Source: Prochlorococcus sp. AG-347-I15 (GTDB lineage: Bacteria; Cyanobacteriota; Cyanobacteriia; PCC-6307; Cyanobiaceae). Taken from it: a stretch of DNA of 64,000 bases. Both the position numbers and the translations under genes were made by a program. The notes under the pieces were generated by a model, which searched no databases, was not told where the DNA came from, and saw nothing but the letters and a program-made list of their open reading frames with translations. The stretch is from NCBI GenBank assembly GCA_003281585.1, contig QCBN01000003.1, positions 62,001-126,000 of the forward strand, in the 5' to 3' direction. Below, one piece after another: positions 10,005 through 21,247 of this stretch (its first letter is position 1; every line of letters begins with the position of its first letter).

Positions 10005-11471
10005 TTATGAAAAATTATTCCTGGGTAGATATAGATTTTTCTGTCTGAAAGATTGATATGTTGTAAAAAATCGCAAGATAGTTTTAGAACAATTTAGTGA
10101 GGTAAACAAGCTTATTAAGACTCCAATACCTAATGTTGCTGCAAAACCTTTAACAAAATTTGTTCCTAATAAAAACAAGACAAAACAACTTAGAAGAGTT
10201 GTAATATGGCCATCAACTATAGACGAATTAGCTCTTTGAAAACCGCTATCAATAGATCTTGTAAGAGTATTACCATCATATAATTCTTCTCTAATTCTCT
10301 CAAATATTAGAATGTTTGCATCAACAGCCATACCAATGCTTAGTATAAGACCAGATATTCCAGGTAAAGTCAAAGTTACAGGAATTAATGAATATAGAGC
10401 TAAGTTAAAAAAACCATAAAGTACCAGAGAAAGAACTGAAACAAAACCGAGAATTCTATAATTAAAAATCATAAAAAACCCAACAAAAATTAACCCACTA
10501 ATAGCTGCATAAAGACTTTTTAAAATATTTTTGGATCCCAACAGAGCCCCTATTGTGTTAGTTTCTACAATTTCAATTGGCAATGGCAATGAGCCTCCTT
10601 TAAGTTGCACTTCTAATTCTCTAGCATTTTCAGCACTAAAATTACCGCTTATTGTCGCTGATCCACCAGTAATCCCAGTACTAGCAAACTGATTACCAAC
10701 ACTGGCTTCACTTATTGATTCACCATCTAAAATGATAGCCAATAGTTGATTAGTACCAGCAATTGACTTTGTAATTTCTGCAAACTTTTCACCTCCTGAA
10801 TTACTAAAAGTTAATAGGACTTCCCAATTACTATTTGTTTGTTCTTGTCTCCTTCCTGCGTTAATAAGATCCTTACCAGATAAATCTGTTTTAATAAATA
10901 AATTTGTAATTTCTTTATCAATATATTTTTTGATTTCAATTAACTTCCCATATAAATCATTACTAGTAGATGAGTAATTCAATTCCTGCTCTATATCTTT
11001 AAGATCATCTAGAATAACTTTTAAGAAATTATCATCAATTTGATTTTTTTCTGCATAGGAATATTGTTCAATTAATTCTTTAATACTCAATCTCTGTAGT
11101 TGCAGTGTTTTTAAATCTGTAGATGTTCCTTCTTTTTGGGTTCTAAATTCTAATAAAGCAGTCTTACCTAATACCCTTGAAGCAATTAATGGATTTTGTT
11201 CACCTGGTAATTCCAAAATCAATTGATCTCCACCGAGGGTTTGCAAATTAGACTCAGAAACTCCTAAATTATTAACACGCTTATCTATAACCGAATTAAC
11301 TGCTTCAAGTTCATCTCTTGTTACCTTACCTTCTTCTTTAATAATTTGAAGTGTAAGTTGGGAACCCCCTTGTAAATCCAATCCTAACTGTAAGGGATAA
11401 TTTATTAAAAGATAAACAGATAGAGTAAGTAGAAATATAATAAAAAAAAGCCAACCTTGCCTTCTTTTCAT
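10005..11471 (-). CDS. secD: Protein translocase subunit SecD
   Basis: LGLDLQGGSQLTLQI, GMAVDANILIFERIREEL. Confidence 0.96.
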   Translation of the reverse strand: MKRRQGWLFFIIFLLTLSVYLLINYPLQLGLDLQGGSQLTLQIIKEEGKVTRDELEAVNSVIDKRVNNLGVSESNLQTLGGDQLILELPGEQNPLIASRVLGKTALLEFRTQKEGTSTDLKTLQLQRLSIKELIEQYSYAEKNQIDDNFLKVILDDLKDIEQELNYSSTSNDLYGKLIEIKKYIDKEITNLFIKTDLSGKDLINAGRRQEQTNSNWEVLLTFSNSGGEKFAEITKSIAGTNQLLAIILDGESISEASVGNQFASTGITGGSATISGNFSAENARELEVQLKGGSLPLPIEIVETNTIGALLGSKNILKSLYAAISGLIFVGFFMIFNYRILGFVSVLSLVLYGFFNLALYSLIPVTLTLPGISGLILSIGMAVDANILIFERIREELYDGNTLTRSIDSGFQRANSSIVDGHITTLLSCFVLFLLGTNFVKGFAATLGIGVLISLFTSLNCSKTILRFFTTYQSFRQKNLYLPRNNFS

Positions 11472-11474
11472 TTT

Positions 11475-12458
11475 CTATATACTCCCACTAATTAAGTGTT
11501 CAACTTTTTCAACTATTTGATGTGGTTGGATTATTGTCAAATTCTCAAGATTTCCATTATAAGGAGTTGGAATATCCTGACTAGATAATCTGATTGGTCG
11601 GGCATCAAGATCATCAAAACACTCTTCTGTTATCAAGGCAATTAATTCTGCACCAATACCTCCAGTCTTCATACATTCTTCAACAATAATTACTTTATTT
11701 GTTTTTTTTATTGATTTTGAGATGGTTTCCATATCAAATGGTTTTAAACTTATTAAATCTATTAACTCAGCATCTATTCCTTTTTTTTCTAATTCTTCAA
11801 CAGCTTTGAGGCAGTGATGTCTCATTCTTGAATAAGTCAATAAGGTAATATCTTTTCCTTCTTTTACGACATCAGCCTGATCTAAAGCGCAAGTATAATC
11901 ACCTTCAGGTAATTCTTCAGACAAGTTGTATAAAAGAACATGTTCGAAAAATAGAACCGGATTATCATCTCTAATAGCTGCTTTCATTAAACCTTTAGCA
12001 TTTGTAGGTGTACTGCATGCAACAATCTTTATACCAGGAACTGCATGAAAATACGCTTCGAGTCTTTGACTATGTTCAGCACCAAGTTGACGACCAACTC
12101 CTCCAGGTCCTCGAACTACTGCTGGTATTTTATAATTTCCGCCACTTGTATATCTAAGCATACCCATATTATTTGATATCTGATTAAAAGCTAAAAGCAA
12201 AAAACCCATATTCATTCCTTCTACTATTGGTCTTAAGCCTGTCATTGCTGCACCCACTGCCATACCCGTAAAACTATTCTCTGCAATTGGAGTATCTAAG
12301 ACTCTTAACTCTCCATATTTTTCATATAAATCCTTAGTTACCTTATAAGATCCTCCATATTGACCAACATCTTCCCCCATAACGCAAACATTTACATCAT
12401 TTGCCATTTCTTCATCAATTGCCTCTTTCAAAGCATTAAATAATAATGTTCCAGCCAC
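11475..12458 (-). CDS. pdhB: Pyruvate dehydrogenase E1 component beta subunit
   Basis: Transketolase-like: [45 protein letters not shown]. Confidence 0.95.
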   Translation of the reverse strand: MAGTLLFNALKEAIDEEMANDVNVCVMGEDVGQYGGSYKVTKDLYEKYGELRVLDTPIAENSFTGMAVGAAMTGLRPIVEGMNMGFLLLAFNQISNNMGMLRYTSGGNYKIPAVVRGPGGVGRQLGAEHSQRLEAYFHAVPGIKIVACSTPTNAKGLMKAAIRDDNPVLFFEHVLLYNLSEELPEGDYTCALDQADVVKEGKDITLLTYSRMRHHCLKAVEELEKKGIDAELIDLISLKPFDMETISKSIKKTNKVIIVEECMKTGGIGAELIALITEECFDDLDARPIRLSSQDIPTPYNGNLENLTIIQPHQIVEKVEHLISGSI

Positions 12459-12637
12459 AATTAATTACCTAATTAATCACATATATAATCCTACCACTTT
12501 GAATAATTCAACCTCCCTCAGCAAAGGTAATGAGTAGTAATATTGATAAAATCATTCCAGGTGAAAGCAAAAGTATTAAGAGTCCTAGATCATGTAAAGA
12601 CATTCAAAGAAAGCGTTTTCTTAATGATATGTCCAAT

Positions 12638-12940
12638 TCAAATTTTCTTCAGAAAAAAACTTCGTATAAATACAATAAAAAGTCCTATTCCTATAAAAGC
12701 AAAAGAAAAAGTTAGCAAAAAAGATAATCCAATTATTAAGGTGTCAATACTCGAAGAAATATTTTGGACTATTTCAGAAGAATTAGATGGTTTATGTATT
12801 GAAAAATAAATTGCAATTTTATTACTCAAAAAATAAAAAAATATAAATAATAAAAAACTGGTTAATGATCCTACAATAAAATTTAATGGTCCTTTTTCGG
12901 GAATATTTTTTTCAATATTCTCATTACTATTATCATCCAC
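12638..12940 (-). CDS. DUF3082-type membrane protein
   Basis: 100-aa two-TM protein between pdhB and ispE on the same strand. Confidence 0.7.
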   Translation of the reverse strand: MDDNSNENIEKNIPEKGPLNFIVGSLTSFLLFIFFYFLSNKIAIYFSIHKPSNSSEIVQNISSSIDTLIIGLSFLLTFSFAFIGIGLFIVFIRSFFLKKI

Positions 12941-12962
12941 AATAGAATTTTATATAAAAAAT

Positions 12963-13899
12963 TTAAATGAATGTTATTCCCTTTTCAAGGAAAGTGCAAA
13001 CCCATGAATCGTAACCTTTATCTTCAAATAATTTAGAATTTGCAGATAATTCTTTTTTAGCAGTCTTTATATCTTTAAAGAGTGCAAAGCATGTAGGGCC
13101 TGATCCACTCATAGAAAATGTCAGACAATTCTTTAATTTAGAAAGTAAATATAGTGCCTGCTTTACAGAATCATTTTCATTTTCTACAACTAACTGCAAA
13201 TCATTTTTAATAGATAAATGTTGATTATCAAAATTAAAGTTATTTAAACCATTATCTCTTAAATTTTTTCTTTTGTTCTCAATCATTTCTATATCAGTAA
13301 GATATTGATCACAAAATCTATTACTATATTTTTTATAAGTTTCAGCAGTTGATACTGATACATTTGGATTTTTTAAAAGAATTACTCCATATTCAAGGGT
13401 TAAATCTAATTTCTCCAAAATTTCGCCTCTTCCAAAACATAATTGAATACCACCATTTATAAAAAAGGGAATATCAGATCCTAAAGTTGATGCTAATGAA
13501 CATAAAGTTTCTTGATCTAATTTCAAATCCCATAAATTATTAAGACCAATTAATGTTGCTGCTGCATTACTAGATCCACCAGCTAATCCTGCGCCAATTG
13601 GGATATTTTTTCTTAAAAATATATTCGCACCGTAATCTATATTTGATTTTTTCCTTAAAAGATTTGCCGATTTAACAATTAAGTTATCATCAGATAAGCT
13701 TAAATCATTACAATCAGACTCAAGTTTAATTAAACCTTCATTATTAATTTGAAATTCTAAATAATCAGAAAGATCGATATTTTGCATAATCATTGCTAAT
13801 TCATGAAATCCATCCTCTCTTTTCCCAATAACTTCAAGATGCAAATTTATTTTGGCAGGTGATTTTATATTAATTTTTTTTTTTAGCTAAATCTTTCAT
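12963..13899 (-). CDS. ispE: 4-diphosphocytidyl-2-C-methyl-D-erythritol kinase; 5' end out of frame at an A11 tract
   Basis: GHMP kinase motifs PIGAGLAGGSSNAA and SMSGSGPTCFALF. Expected start ATG-AAA-GAT-TTA-GCT at 13899 is +1 out of frame with PAKINLHLEVIGKREDGFHELAM because the run at 13884-13874 is A11, not A10. Track ORF begins at a TTG (13844) inside the conserved region. Confidence 0.9.
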
Positions 13900-13903
13900 A
13901 TAC

Positions 13904-14734
13904 TTAAATTTTTTTTTTAATTTTAATACAATTTTCTGCAAGCTTAATCCATTGGGCAACTGAAATATCTTGTGGTCTTAAATTAAAACAAACTTTTGAA
14001 GATTCAGCTAATTCATTTATCTCTTCATTTGAAAGTATTGAATTAAGAGTATTTCTTAGCATTTTTCTTCTTGAATTAAATGAAATTCTAAGAAGTTTAT
14101 CTATATATTTTTCTAGACTAATATTTAATCTTAAATCATCTTTAATTGGTTCGAAAACCATTAAAGACGAAAAAACTTTTGGAGGTGGACTAAATGATGA
14201 AGGTGGTACATCGCAAATTTTTTTCATTTTTGATAATAATTGCATTCTTACACTTAGTGCTCCAGCATTGGGACTTCCCTCTTTTGACAAAATCCTATCT
14301 ACAACGTCTTTCTGCATTAAAAAAATAATTTTTTCGTAATTATAGTTTCTTTTAATGCCCAATCTTCCTATGAAAATATCCAGTATTGGGCCAGTTATAT
14401 TATAAGGAATATTTGCAATCACTTTTGTAATCTTCTTATTTATCGAATCTAAATTTACAGTAAGAATATCTCCCTGCTGAAGTGAAAACTTATCATTATT
14501 ATTGAATTTATCATTTAATAAATTTATTAAATCTTTATCTAATTCAATCGCATGCAATTTTTTAATCTCTGAATCTAATAACTTAGATGTTAAAGCTCCT
14601 TTACCCGGACCAATTTCTAAAATAAAGTCATTTTCATTAAGAACAGCAATTTCTTTAATTTTTTCTAATATTTTTTTATTTACCAACCAGTGTTGTCCAA
14701 ATCTTTTTTTTTGATGATAGTTTTTAGAATTCAT
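13904..14734 (-). CDS. rsmA: 16S rRNA dimethyladenosine transferase
   Basis: [37 protein letters not shown]. Confidence 0.96.
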   Translation of the reverse strand: MNSKNYHQKKRFGQHWLVNKKILEKIKEIAVLNENDFILEIGPGKGALTSKLLDSEIKKLHAIELDKDLINLLNDKFNNNDKFSLQQGDILTVNLDSINKKITKVIANIPYNITGPILDIFIGRLGIKRNYNYEKIIFLMQKDVVDRILSKEGSPNAGALSVRMQLLSKMKKICDVPPSSFSPPPKVFSSLMVFEPIKDDLRLNISLEKYIDKLLRISFNSRRKMLRNTLNSILSNEEINELAESSKVCFNLRPQDISVAQWIKLAENCIKIKKKI

Positions 14735-14790
14735 CTAAAAGATAAATAATATGTTTAAATTAAATATGAATTTATTTAATACTTTATATC

Positions 14791-15123
14791 ATGAGCTTAT
14801 CAAAAAAAAATTTAGATAAACTCAATAAATTTAAAAAAAATAAAAATTTAAATACCGAAAGTAAAAATATAAGTAACCATACAAATATATCTAACAACGA
14901 TAATTTAATCTCTAATCCACTTAATTCAGAAGATCCCAATAAAATTTTTTATTCATTAATTGATAATTCAGACTCTTTAGAAGAGACTTCTAACGTCAAT
15001 AATACACTAAGAAAAAGTGAGCTTAATCAAATTAATATTAATTCTAGAAAAGCTAATTTTTCTAAGAAATTAACAATAGAAGAGGAGCTATACGATGAAT
15101 TTAATTATCTTCTTGATGAATAA
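14791..15123 (+). CDS. Asn/Ser/Lys-rich hypothetical protein
   Basis: 110-aa ORF, low complexity, directly upstream of rlmH. Confidence 0.6.
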   Translation: MSLSKKNLDKLNKFKKNKNLNTESKNISNHTNISNNDNLISNPLNSEDPNKIFYSLIDNSDSLEETSNVNNTLRKSELNQININSRKANFSKKLTIEEELYDEFNYLLDE

Positions 15124-15142
15124 TTTGTTTTAATATTTACTT

Positions 15143-15559
15143 ATGCTTCAGAGTAATAGATTAACAATTTATGCCATTGGCAAAATAAAAAAACTTTGGA
15201 TTAGAGATGGAATTAATCAATACAAAAAAAGAATGCCTGAACTTATCATTAATGAGTTAAAGACTTTTAATTTAAATAATCTTAGATCTAATAACAATAT
15301 TATTATCTGCCTTAGTGAAGAAGGGAAGCAGTTTAATTCAGTTGAACTATGTTCTTTTCTCTTAAGTTTTAAAAATAAAAAAATTAATTTCTTAATCGGT
15401 GATACTGATGGAATAAGTTCAGATATAAAAAAAAATTCAGATCTTATATTAAGTTTGTCTCCTTTAACTTTTCCTCATGAATTAGCTAGATTAATTCTAA
15501 TCGAGCAAATCTATAGAGCTGTTTCTATATCTAACAATTCTCCTTACCATCGATCTTAA
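15143..15559 (+). CDS. rlmH: 23S rRNA pseudouridine-1915 N3-methyltransferase
   Basis: [30 protein letters not shown]-terminal [16 protein letters not shown]. Confidence 0.92.
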   Translation: MLQSNRLTIYAIGKIKKLWIRDGINQYKKRMPELIINELKTFNLNNLRSNNNIIICLSEEGKQFNSVELCSFLLSFKNKKINFLIGDTDGISSDIKKNSDLILSLSPLTFPHELARLILIEQIYRAVSISNNSPYHRS

Positions 15560-15630
15560 AAAGATTAGATTTAATCTAAAGTTAATCTATAAAACTTTAA
15601 TAACTAACTATTTTTTTAATTTTTATTATA

Positions 15631-15646
15631 TAGTACATATATACTA
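15631..15646. promoter_or_regulatory. Candidate LexA/SOS box upstream of umuD
   Basis: TAGTACATATATACTA, palindromic arms TAGTA/TACTA, 12 nt before the TTG start; similar to AGTAC-centred cyanobacterial LexA sites. Confidence 0.55.
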
Positions 15647-15657
15647 TTAACTTAATC

Positions 15658-16074
15658 TTGGATTCGTCTGATTCAACTACTAAAAGGTTCAGAATCCCCT
15701 TATTAAATGATTCGGTATCTGCAGGATTTCCTTCTCCCGCAGATGACTATACGGAAGAAAATATTGATTTAAATGAACATTTAATATCTAATCCGTTTAG
15801 CACTTTTTTTCTTAGAGTTAAAGGTGAATCAATGATAAATGCAGGAATTAAAGATAAAGATTTGATAATAGTAGATAAGAGCTTAATAGCCAAGCCAGGG
15901 GATATTGTCATTGCAATGATAGATGGGGAATTTACAATAAAAAGATTATCTATAAAAAATGATGAATTATATTTAAAAGCAGAAAATCATAATTATCCTG
16001 ATTTTAGCTTTAAAAACCATATTGATGTACAGATATGGGGAGTGGTTATTTATTCAATACATAGCTATTCATGA
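15658..16074 (+). CDS. umuD: UmuD-like S24 peptidase
   Basis: GFPSPADDY, FFLRVKGESMINAGI, DLIIVDKSLIAKPGDIVIAMIDGEFTIKRL. Confidence 0.93.
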   Translation: MDSSDSTTKRFRIPLLNDSVSAGFPSPADDYTEENIDLNEHLISNPFSTFFLRVKGESMINAGIKDKDLIIVDKSLIAKPGDIVIAMIDGEFTIKRLSIKNDELYLKAENHNYPDFSFKNHIDVQIWGVVIYSIHSYS

Positions 16075-17357
16075 GAATTTCAAGTAATGATGCCATAGCT
16101 CTCATAGATGCTAATAATTTTTATGCGTCATGTGAACAAAATATTAATCCTAATTTAAGAAATAAACCAGTAGTAATTTTATCTAACAATGATGGATGTA
16201 TCATTGCGAGAAGTCCTGAAGCGCGAGCTTTAAAAATTAAAATGGGAACTCCTTATTTTAAGATCAAAGAGAAATTAAATAAATTAGATATAGCAGTCTT
16301 AAGCTCAAACTACTCGCTTTACGGAGATATGAGCAGAAGACTAATGAATTTACTAAAAAACTACTGTGAGGAAATAGAGATTTATTCTATTGACGAAGCA
16401 TTTGTCTCAATTTCTAGACCTAATGATAAAAATCTATATCCTTGGGCAAGAAACATAAGATCATTAATATATCAGAATCTAGGAATTACAATAACAGTAG
16501 GAATAGGAGAAAATAAAGTAAGAGCAAAAATTGCTAATAAATTAGCTAAAAATATTGATTATTCAGCTGGAATATTTGATTTAGCTAGAACCAAAAATGA
16601 GAATAATTATTTAAAAAGAATTAGTGTAGATAAGATATGGGGAGTCGGCAAACAAACCTCTAATTGGTTGCAAAGTAAAGGTATTAAAAATGCGAAAGAA
16701 TTAAGAGATATGGAAGAAAATGAAATAACCAAGAAACTAGGCATCGTAGGGAAAAGATTGCAATTAGAACTGAAAGGTTATAAATGTCTACCTATAGAAA
16801 AAAAAAATAACTCAAAAAAAGAAATTCAGGTAAGCAGGAGTTTCGGTACTCCTGTCACAAGATTAGAAGACTTAACTCAAGCATTAGCGACTCACGCAAT
16901 AAAAGCATCTGAAAAAATGAGAAGTCTGAATTTACAATCATCTGATATTAGAGTATTTGCCAGAACTAGTAAATATTCGAGTCAAAATTATCAAAGAAGT
17001 GTACACAGAAAACTTACAAATGCAACGGACGACACAAATAGTATTTTAAAAATAGTAGTTGAATTATCTAAAGAAATTTATAATCCCGAATACAAATTCT
17101 CAAAAGCTGGGGTTTTAATGCAGGATTTAACTAATAGCGAATATTTACAGCAATCAGTTATTAATTACAAATCTCAGAAAGACCTAAAAAAGTCATCAAA
17201 TCTTATGAGAACGATTGATTTATTAAATAAAAGATTTAATAACAATGCAATTACATGGGCTATTACAAAAAAGCCGCAAAGTTGGACGATGAATAAGAAT
17301 TTCTTAAGTCGCTCATCTACAACTGATATAGAACAAATCCCAACTATAGTAAAGTAA
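16071..17357 (+). CDS. umuC: DNA polymerase V subunit UmuC
   Basis: Y-family: IALIDANNFYASCEQ, VVILSNNDGCIIARSPEA, YSIDEAFVSI; overlaps the umuD stop. Confidence 0.95.
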   Translation: MRISSNDAIALIDANNFYASCEQNINPNLRNKPVVILSNNDGCIIARSPEARALKIKMGTPYFKIKEKLNKLDIAVLSSNYSLYGDMSRRLMNLLKNYCEEIEIYSIDEAFVSISRPNDKNLYPWARNIRSLIYQNLGITITVGIGENKVRAKIANKLAKNIDYSAGIFDLARTKNENNYLKRISVDKIWGVGKQTSNWLQSKGIKNAKELRDMEENEITKKLGIVGKRLQLELKGYKCLPIEKKNNSKKEIQVSRSFGTPVTRLEDLTQALATHAIKASEKMRSLNLQSSDIRVFARTSKYSSQNYQRSVHRKLTNATDDTNSILKIVVELSKEIYNPEYKFSKAGVLMQDLTNSEYLQQSVINYKSQKDLKKSSNLMRTIDLLNKRFNNNAITWAITKKPQSWTMNKNFLSRSSTTDIEQIPTIVK

Positions 17358-17367
17358 ACAAAATAAA

Positions 17368-17835
17368 ATGGAATTCATTATATTTTTAAGCAAATTAGAT
17401 AAAGAGATTCTTGACTTATTAATAAAAGCAAACTATGTGGTTGAGGAAAATAAAATTGAATGTCTCTTAAACAAAGAAATAAAAGGACTATATAATTTTG
17501 AAGAAAATAAAATAATAATATGTACTGAAAATGCAAAAAGGAAAACGAATTATAGAGCTATAAAACAAAAACCAAATAAAGATAACTTCAAAACAGAATT
17601 AGCAATAAGAAGAGCATTAAGACATGAAGCTACTCATGCTATACAAAAATGCAATAACAATAAAACAATAGGAGATATAAAAAATTTAGAGGGAAAATTA
17701 CATCAAAGTAAGAGAAAAGCATTAGTATTCTCTACATCCAACTTTTCTGGGACTTATGCAAAAGAAGTAGAAGCCTATATTCTGGAAGACAAACCCAAAG
17801 AGGTAAAAAATATGATAGAAAAATATTGCCTGTAA
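17368..17835 (+). CDS. Hypothetical protein with HExxH-type motif, M76/Atp23-like
   Basis: LRHEATHAIQKCNN; follows umuC by about 10 nt. Confidence 0.6.
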   Translation: MEFIIFLSKLDKEILDLLIKANYVVEENKIECLLNKEIKGLYNFEENKIIICTENAKRKTNYRAIKQKPNKDNFKTELAIRRALRHEATHAIQKCNNNKTIGDIKNLEGKLHQSKRKALVFSTSNFSGTYAKEVEAYILEDKPKEVKNMIEKYCL

Positions 17836-17850
17836 TTTTAAAGAAAAATA

Positions 17851-19884
17851 TTAACTAGCAATAAAATTACCACAGCGTTGTTTATCTAAAAAAATCATAT
17901 GTTGTCTTTCTAAATAATATAATTCCTGAAATTTAATCGCATCTGAGTTTAAATCCTTAAAAAGATCATCGATATCTTTATTAGTATCTGAGGAATTTGA
18001 AGAAGGATTATCAATTAAAATAGATATACAATTTTCTAAAGTTTTTAATCTTTGAGATCCCCATGATTCGATCAAGTGTCTGCATCTTTTTAGAGAATTA
18101 TATTTCTCAAGAAGTGATAAAGTTCCAAGTAAATTATCTTTAGGATTACTCAAAAGTGTTAGAAATAACTCATTGGGATTAATAAAAATATTAATTTTAT
18201 TTGATGATTCAGGATTATTAAGAGCTAAGTAGTCAGGCAGAAGTGAAATTAAATTAATAGCAGAAAACTCTTTTTGAAGAATTTGACTATTTGTTTGTTT
18301 TAAATCATTTAAATAATTTAGTCCTAAATTATTTTGTTCAATTCTTGAAATAGTTTCCCATAAATTTTGAATATAGTTGGTATTAAAAGAATTTATTTCT
18401 CTTTTGATAAATTCATCTCGAATAAATAGCCTAAGATCTGGACAATGCAAATAATAAAAAATTATTTCCGATTCATTTTTCTCACGCCTAGAAATTTCAT
18501 TTGGTTGTTCAAATTTTTTTGATCTACCATGCCAACGAAATCCTTTAACTTGATTTCTTAAATCTTGTTCAAATTGTATTGCCAACCTAGCTTGTCCTTT
18601 ACTTAATTGTTCGGAAACTTTTTGTAAGTAGTGAGTTCTGGTTGATGATTGAGGCAATTTACTCAACAATTTAACTAATGAAGAAATAACACTCTGGAAA
18701 ATTTCAGACTTAGTTAAATCTTTATCCTTAAAGATTTGGTCAATTTCCCAATCAATCCAAAAGGATGAATTATCAACTAAATTAAAGTAATCTTCAGGGG
18801 TATTACTATTCAAATATTCGTCAGGATCTTTAAAATCACTTAGTTGAAGTATCTTAAGATTAATTTGTTCATGAAGAGAAAGGCTCTCCACTTCTTTAAT
18901 TACCCTTTTAGTAGCATGAATACCTGCATTATCAGAATCAAAATTCAAAATTATATTTTTATTATCTGTACATCTACATAGTTGAGAAATTTGATATTTA
19001 TTTAATGCTGTACCGAGAGAAGCCACAGAATTAGTGATCCCCTTTGAATGAAGAGAAATTACATCAAAGTAGCCCTCAACAATAATAGCTTTATCTCTTT
19101 TTCTAATATTGCTAGAAGCTTTTTCGAATGCATACAACATTTTTCCCTTTTCAAAAATGTCTGATTCAGGAGAATTAAGATATTTGGGTTCCTTACCATC
19201 AAGAGATCTGCCACCAAAGGCAACTACTCTTCCCTGCATATCATGTATTGGAACTATTAATCTATTTCTAAAACGGTCATAAATTTTGTCAGAATTGTCT
19301 TTAGAAATTGCAAGACCTGAATCTAATATTAATTTAATAGGGAACTTTTCTACCTTAGATAGATAATTAAATAAATTATTCCATGAATTTGGAGCGAAAC
19401 CTAATTCAAAGTTATCAATAATTTTATTATTCAAGTTTCTCTTAGATTTTAAATATTGCATTGCTTCAACACCAAGAGAACTATTTAATTGTGACTTAAA
19501 CCAATTTTTAGTAACTCTTAATATTTTATAAAGTTCTTCCTTTCTAGATAATTGTTTTTTATAAGCTTCTACTTGAGGACCCTCAATATTCTCAACATTA
19601 ATATTATTCTTCTTAGCAAGAGAAAGTACAACATCTGAAAAATTTGCACGAGTAAATTCCATTAAAAATTTAATAGAATTACCACCAGCACCACAGGAGA
19701 AACAATAATAGAATTGTTTATTTGGTGATACTGTCATAGATGGCTTAGTATCATCATGAAAAGGACAAATCCCAACAAATTCCTTGCCTTTCTTCTTAAG
19801 AACAATATGTTCAGATATAACGTCAACAATATCTGCCTTATCCTTAACCTCTTGTATAGTTCTTGGGTGAATAGAATGAACCAT
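17851..19884 (-). CDS. dnaG: DNA primase
   Basis: CPFHDDTKPSMTVSPNKQFYYCFSCGAGG zinc finger, IIVEGYFDVISL toprim. Confidence 0.97.
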   Translation of the reverse strand: MVHSIHPRTIQEVKDKADIVDVISEHIVLKKKGKEFVGICPFHDDTKPSMTVSPNKQFYYCFSCGAGGNSIKFLMEFTRANFSDVVLSLAKKNNINVENIEGPQVEAYKKQLSRKEELYKILRVTKNWFKSQLNSSLGVEAMQYLKSKRNLNNKIIDNFELGFAPNSWNNLFNYLSKVEKFPIKLILDSGLAISKDNSDKIYDRFRNRLIVPIHDMQGRVVAFGGRSLDGKEPKYLNSPESDIFEKGKMLYAFEKASSNIRKRDKAIIVEGYFDVISLHSKGITNSVASLGTALNKYQISQLCRCTDNKNIILNFDSDNAGIHATKRVIKEVESLSLHEQINLKILQLSDFKDPDEYLNSNTPEDYFNLVDNSSFWIDWEIDQIFKDKDLTKSEIFQSVISSLVKLLSKLPQSSTRTHYLQKVSEQLSKGQARLAIQFEQDLRNQVKGFRWHGRSKKFEQPNEISRREKNESEIIFYYLHCPDLRLFIRDEFIKREINSFNTNYIQNLWETISRIEQNNLGLNYLNDLKQTNSQILQKEFSAINLISLLPDYLALNNPESSNKINIFINPNELFLTLLSNPKDNLLGTLSLLEKYNSLKRCRHLIESWGSQRLKTLENCISILIDNPSSNSSDTNKDIDDLFKDLNSDAIKFQELYYLERQHMIFLDKQRCGNFIAS

Positions 19885-19978
19885 TTAGACTCTTATCAAA
19901 AAATAAATAATGATTTATTTGTTATAGGTCAAAATTCAATAAGAATCTAGTTAATTTCACAATAAAACTATTTTTAAA

Positions 19979-20869
19979 ATGATAAATATCGCAGAATTAG
20001 AAAAAAAAATTAATTCATTAAATAAGTTTAATTTAGTATTTGCTTCATTCTTCTTTAGTTTGATGACTTTGTGCGTAAAAAATATTGATAAAAGGATACC
20101 TATTTATGAATTAGTATTTTTCAGATCATCGTTAAGTTTAATAATTACATTATTCATAATTAATCTAAAAAATATAAATCCTTGGGGCAATAATAGACCA
20201 TTACTTATCTTAAGAGGTGTTTTAGGAACTTTAGCTTTAATTTGTATTTTTTATGCTATAAGAAATATGCCTCTTAGTATTTCTACTGTCATTCAGTACA
20301 CATATCCTATTTTTATATCTATATTTGCTGGAATATTTATAAATGAAAAAATAACTCGGAATATAATTTTTGCTTTAATTATTGGCTGGATTGGAATATT
20401 AGTAATATTAAATCCAATTCAATTATCAAATATAAACGTTGAAATTAAAAATGTTTCGATTTCAGTAGCATTTCTTGGAGCAATCTGCACTTCATTAGCT
20501 TACGTTACAGTTAAGAAACTTTCATTGACTGAAGATGTTTATGTAATTATTGAATATTTTCCACTCGTTTCTTTTATAACGTTATTGCCAATTGTATTAG
20601 TCAACTGGGTTACCCCAAATTGGAATGAATTAATTTGGATAATAGGCATTGGCTTATTTACCCAATTAGGTCAGATTTTCTTAACTATAGGGTTGAAAAA
20701 TTTACCAGCTTCTGAAGCCTCAACAATTAACTATTTACAAGTTTTATTCGGATCAATTTGGGGAATATTATTTTTTAGTGAAATAATAAATATAAATTTT
20801 TTATTAGGCGCTTCACTAGTTTTATTAGGAACTATTATTTCTACTACCAAAATAATCAAAAAGACATAG
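19979..20869 (+). CDS. EamA/DMT superfamily permease
   Basis: About ten hydrophobic segments; ELVFFRSSLSLIITL and LRGVLGTLALICIFYAIRNMPLS. Confidence 0.88.
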   Translation: MINIAELEKKINSLNKFNLVFASFFFSLMTLCVKNIDKRIPIYELVFFRSSLSLIITLFIINLKNINPWGNNRPLLILRGVLGTLALICIFYAIRNMPLSISTVIQYTYPIFISIFAGIFINEKITRNIIFALIIGWIGILVILNPIQLSNINVEIKNVSISVAFLGAICTSLAYVTVKKLSLTEDVYVIIEYFPLVSFITLLPIVLVNWVTPNWNELIWIIGIGLFTQLGQIFLTIGLKNLPASEASTINYLQVLFGSIWGILFFSEIININFLLGASLVLLGTIISTTKIIKKT

Positions 20870-20893
20870 AATATTGAAAGAGAAAAAAAAACG

Positions 20894-21247
20894 GTGAGAT
20901 TTTTCTATTTAGCTTTATTATTTTGTTTATCTCCTATTGTTCAAGTTAATGCAACAACCCCAAAGTCAGTAACTTGTACAAGGACTGAATATAGAGAGGA
21001 GTACATTCCTGGAACGAAATCAAACCCAGGCTATGTTCAAAGTTATGAAGTCGACGTTGTTGTACCTTGTGGAGGTCAAAGTAAATCTGAAAATGATAAT
21101 AATGACTGTAGTGAGGGCTCTGTTATTGGCGGCATTCTTGGTGCTGGAATAGCGCTATCCTCCTCTAGAGGAAAAGATAGATTTTGGGCAGTACCTGCTG
21201 GCGGTACTGCAGGAGCGCTAATTGGATGTCAGGTGGATGGTGGTTAA
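20894..21247 (+). CDS. Secreted glycine-zipper hypothetical protein
   Basis: GTG start, signal peptide, VIGGILGAGIALSS...VPAGGTAGALIGCQVDGG. Confidence 0.7.
   Translation: MRFFYLALLFCLSPIVQVNATTPKSVTCTRTEYREEYIPGTKSNPGYVQSYEVDVVVPCGGQSKSENDNNDCSEGSVIGGILGAGIALSSSRGKDRFWAVPAGGTAGALIGCQVDGG

Noticed and set aside
12530-12809. Plus-strand ORFs 12530..12715 and 12543..12809
   Set aside because: Lys/Ser-rich and overlapping the minus-strand DUF3082-like gene.
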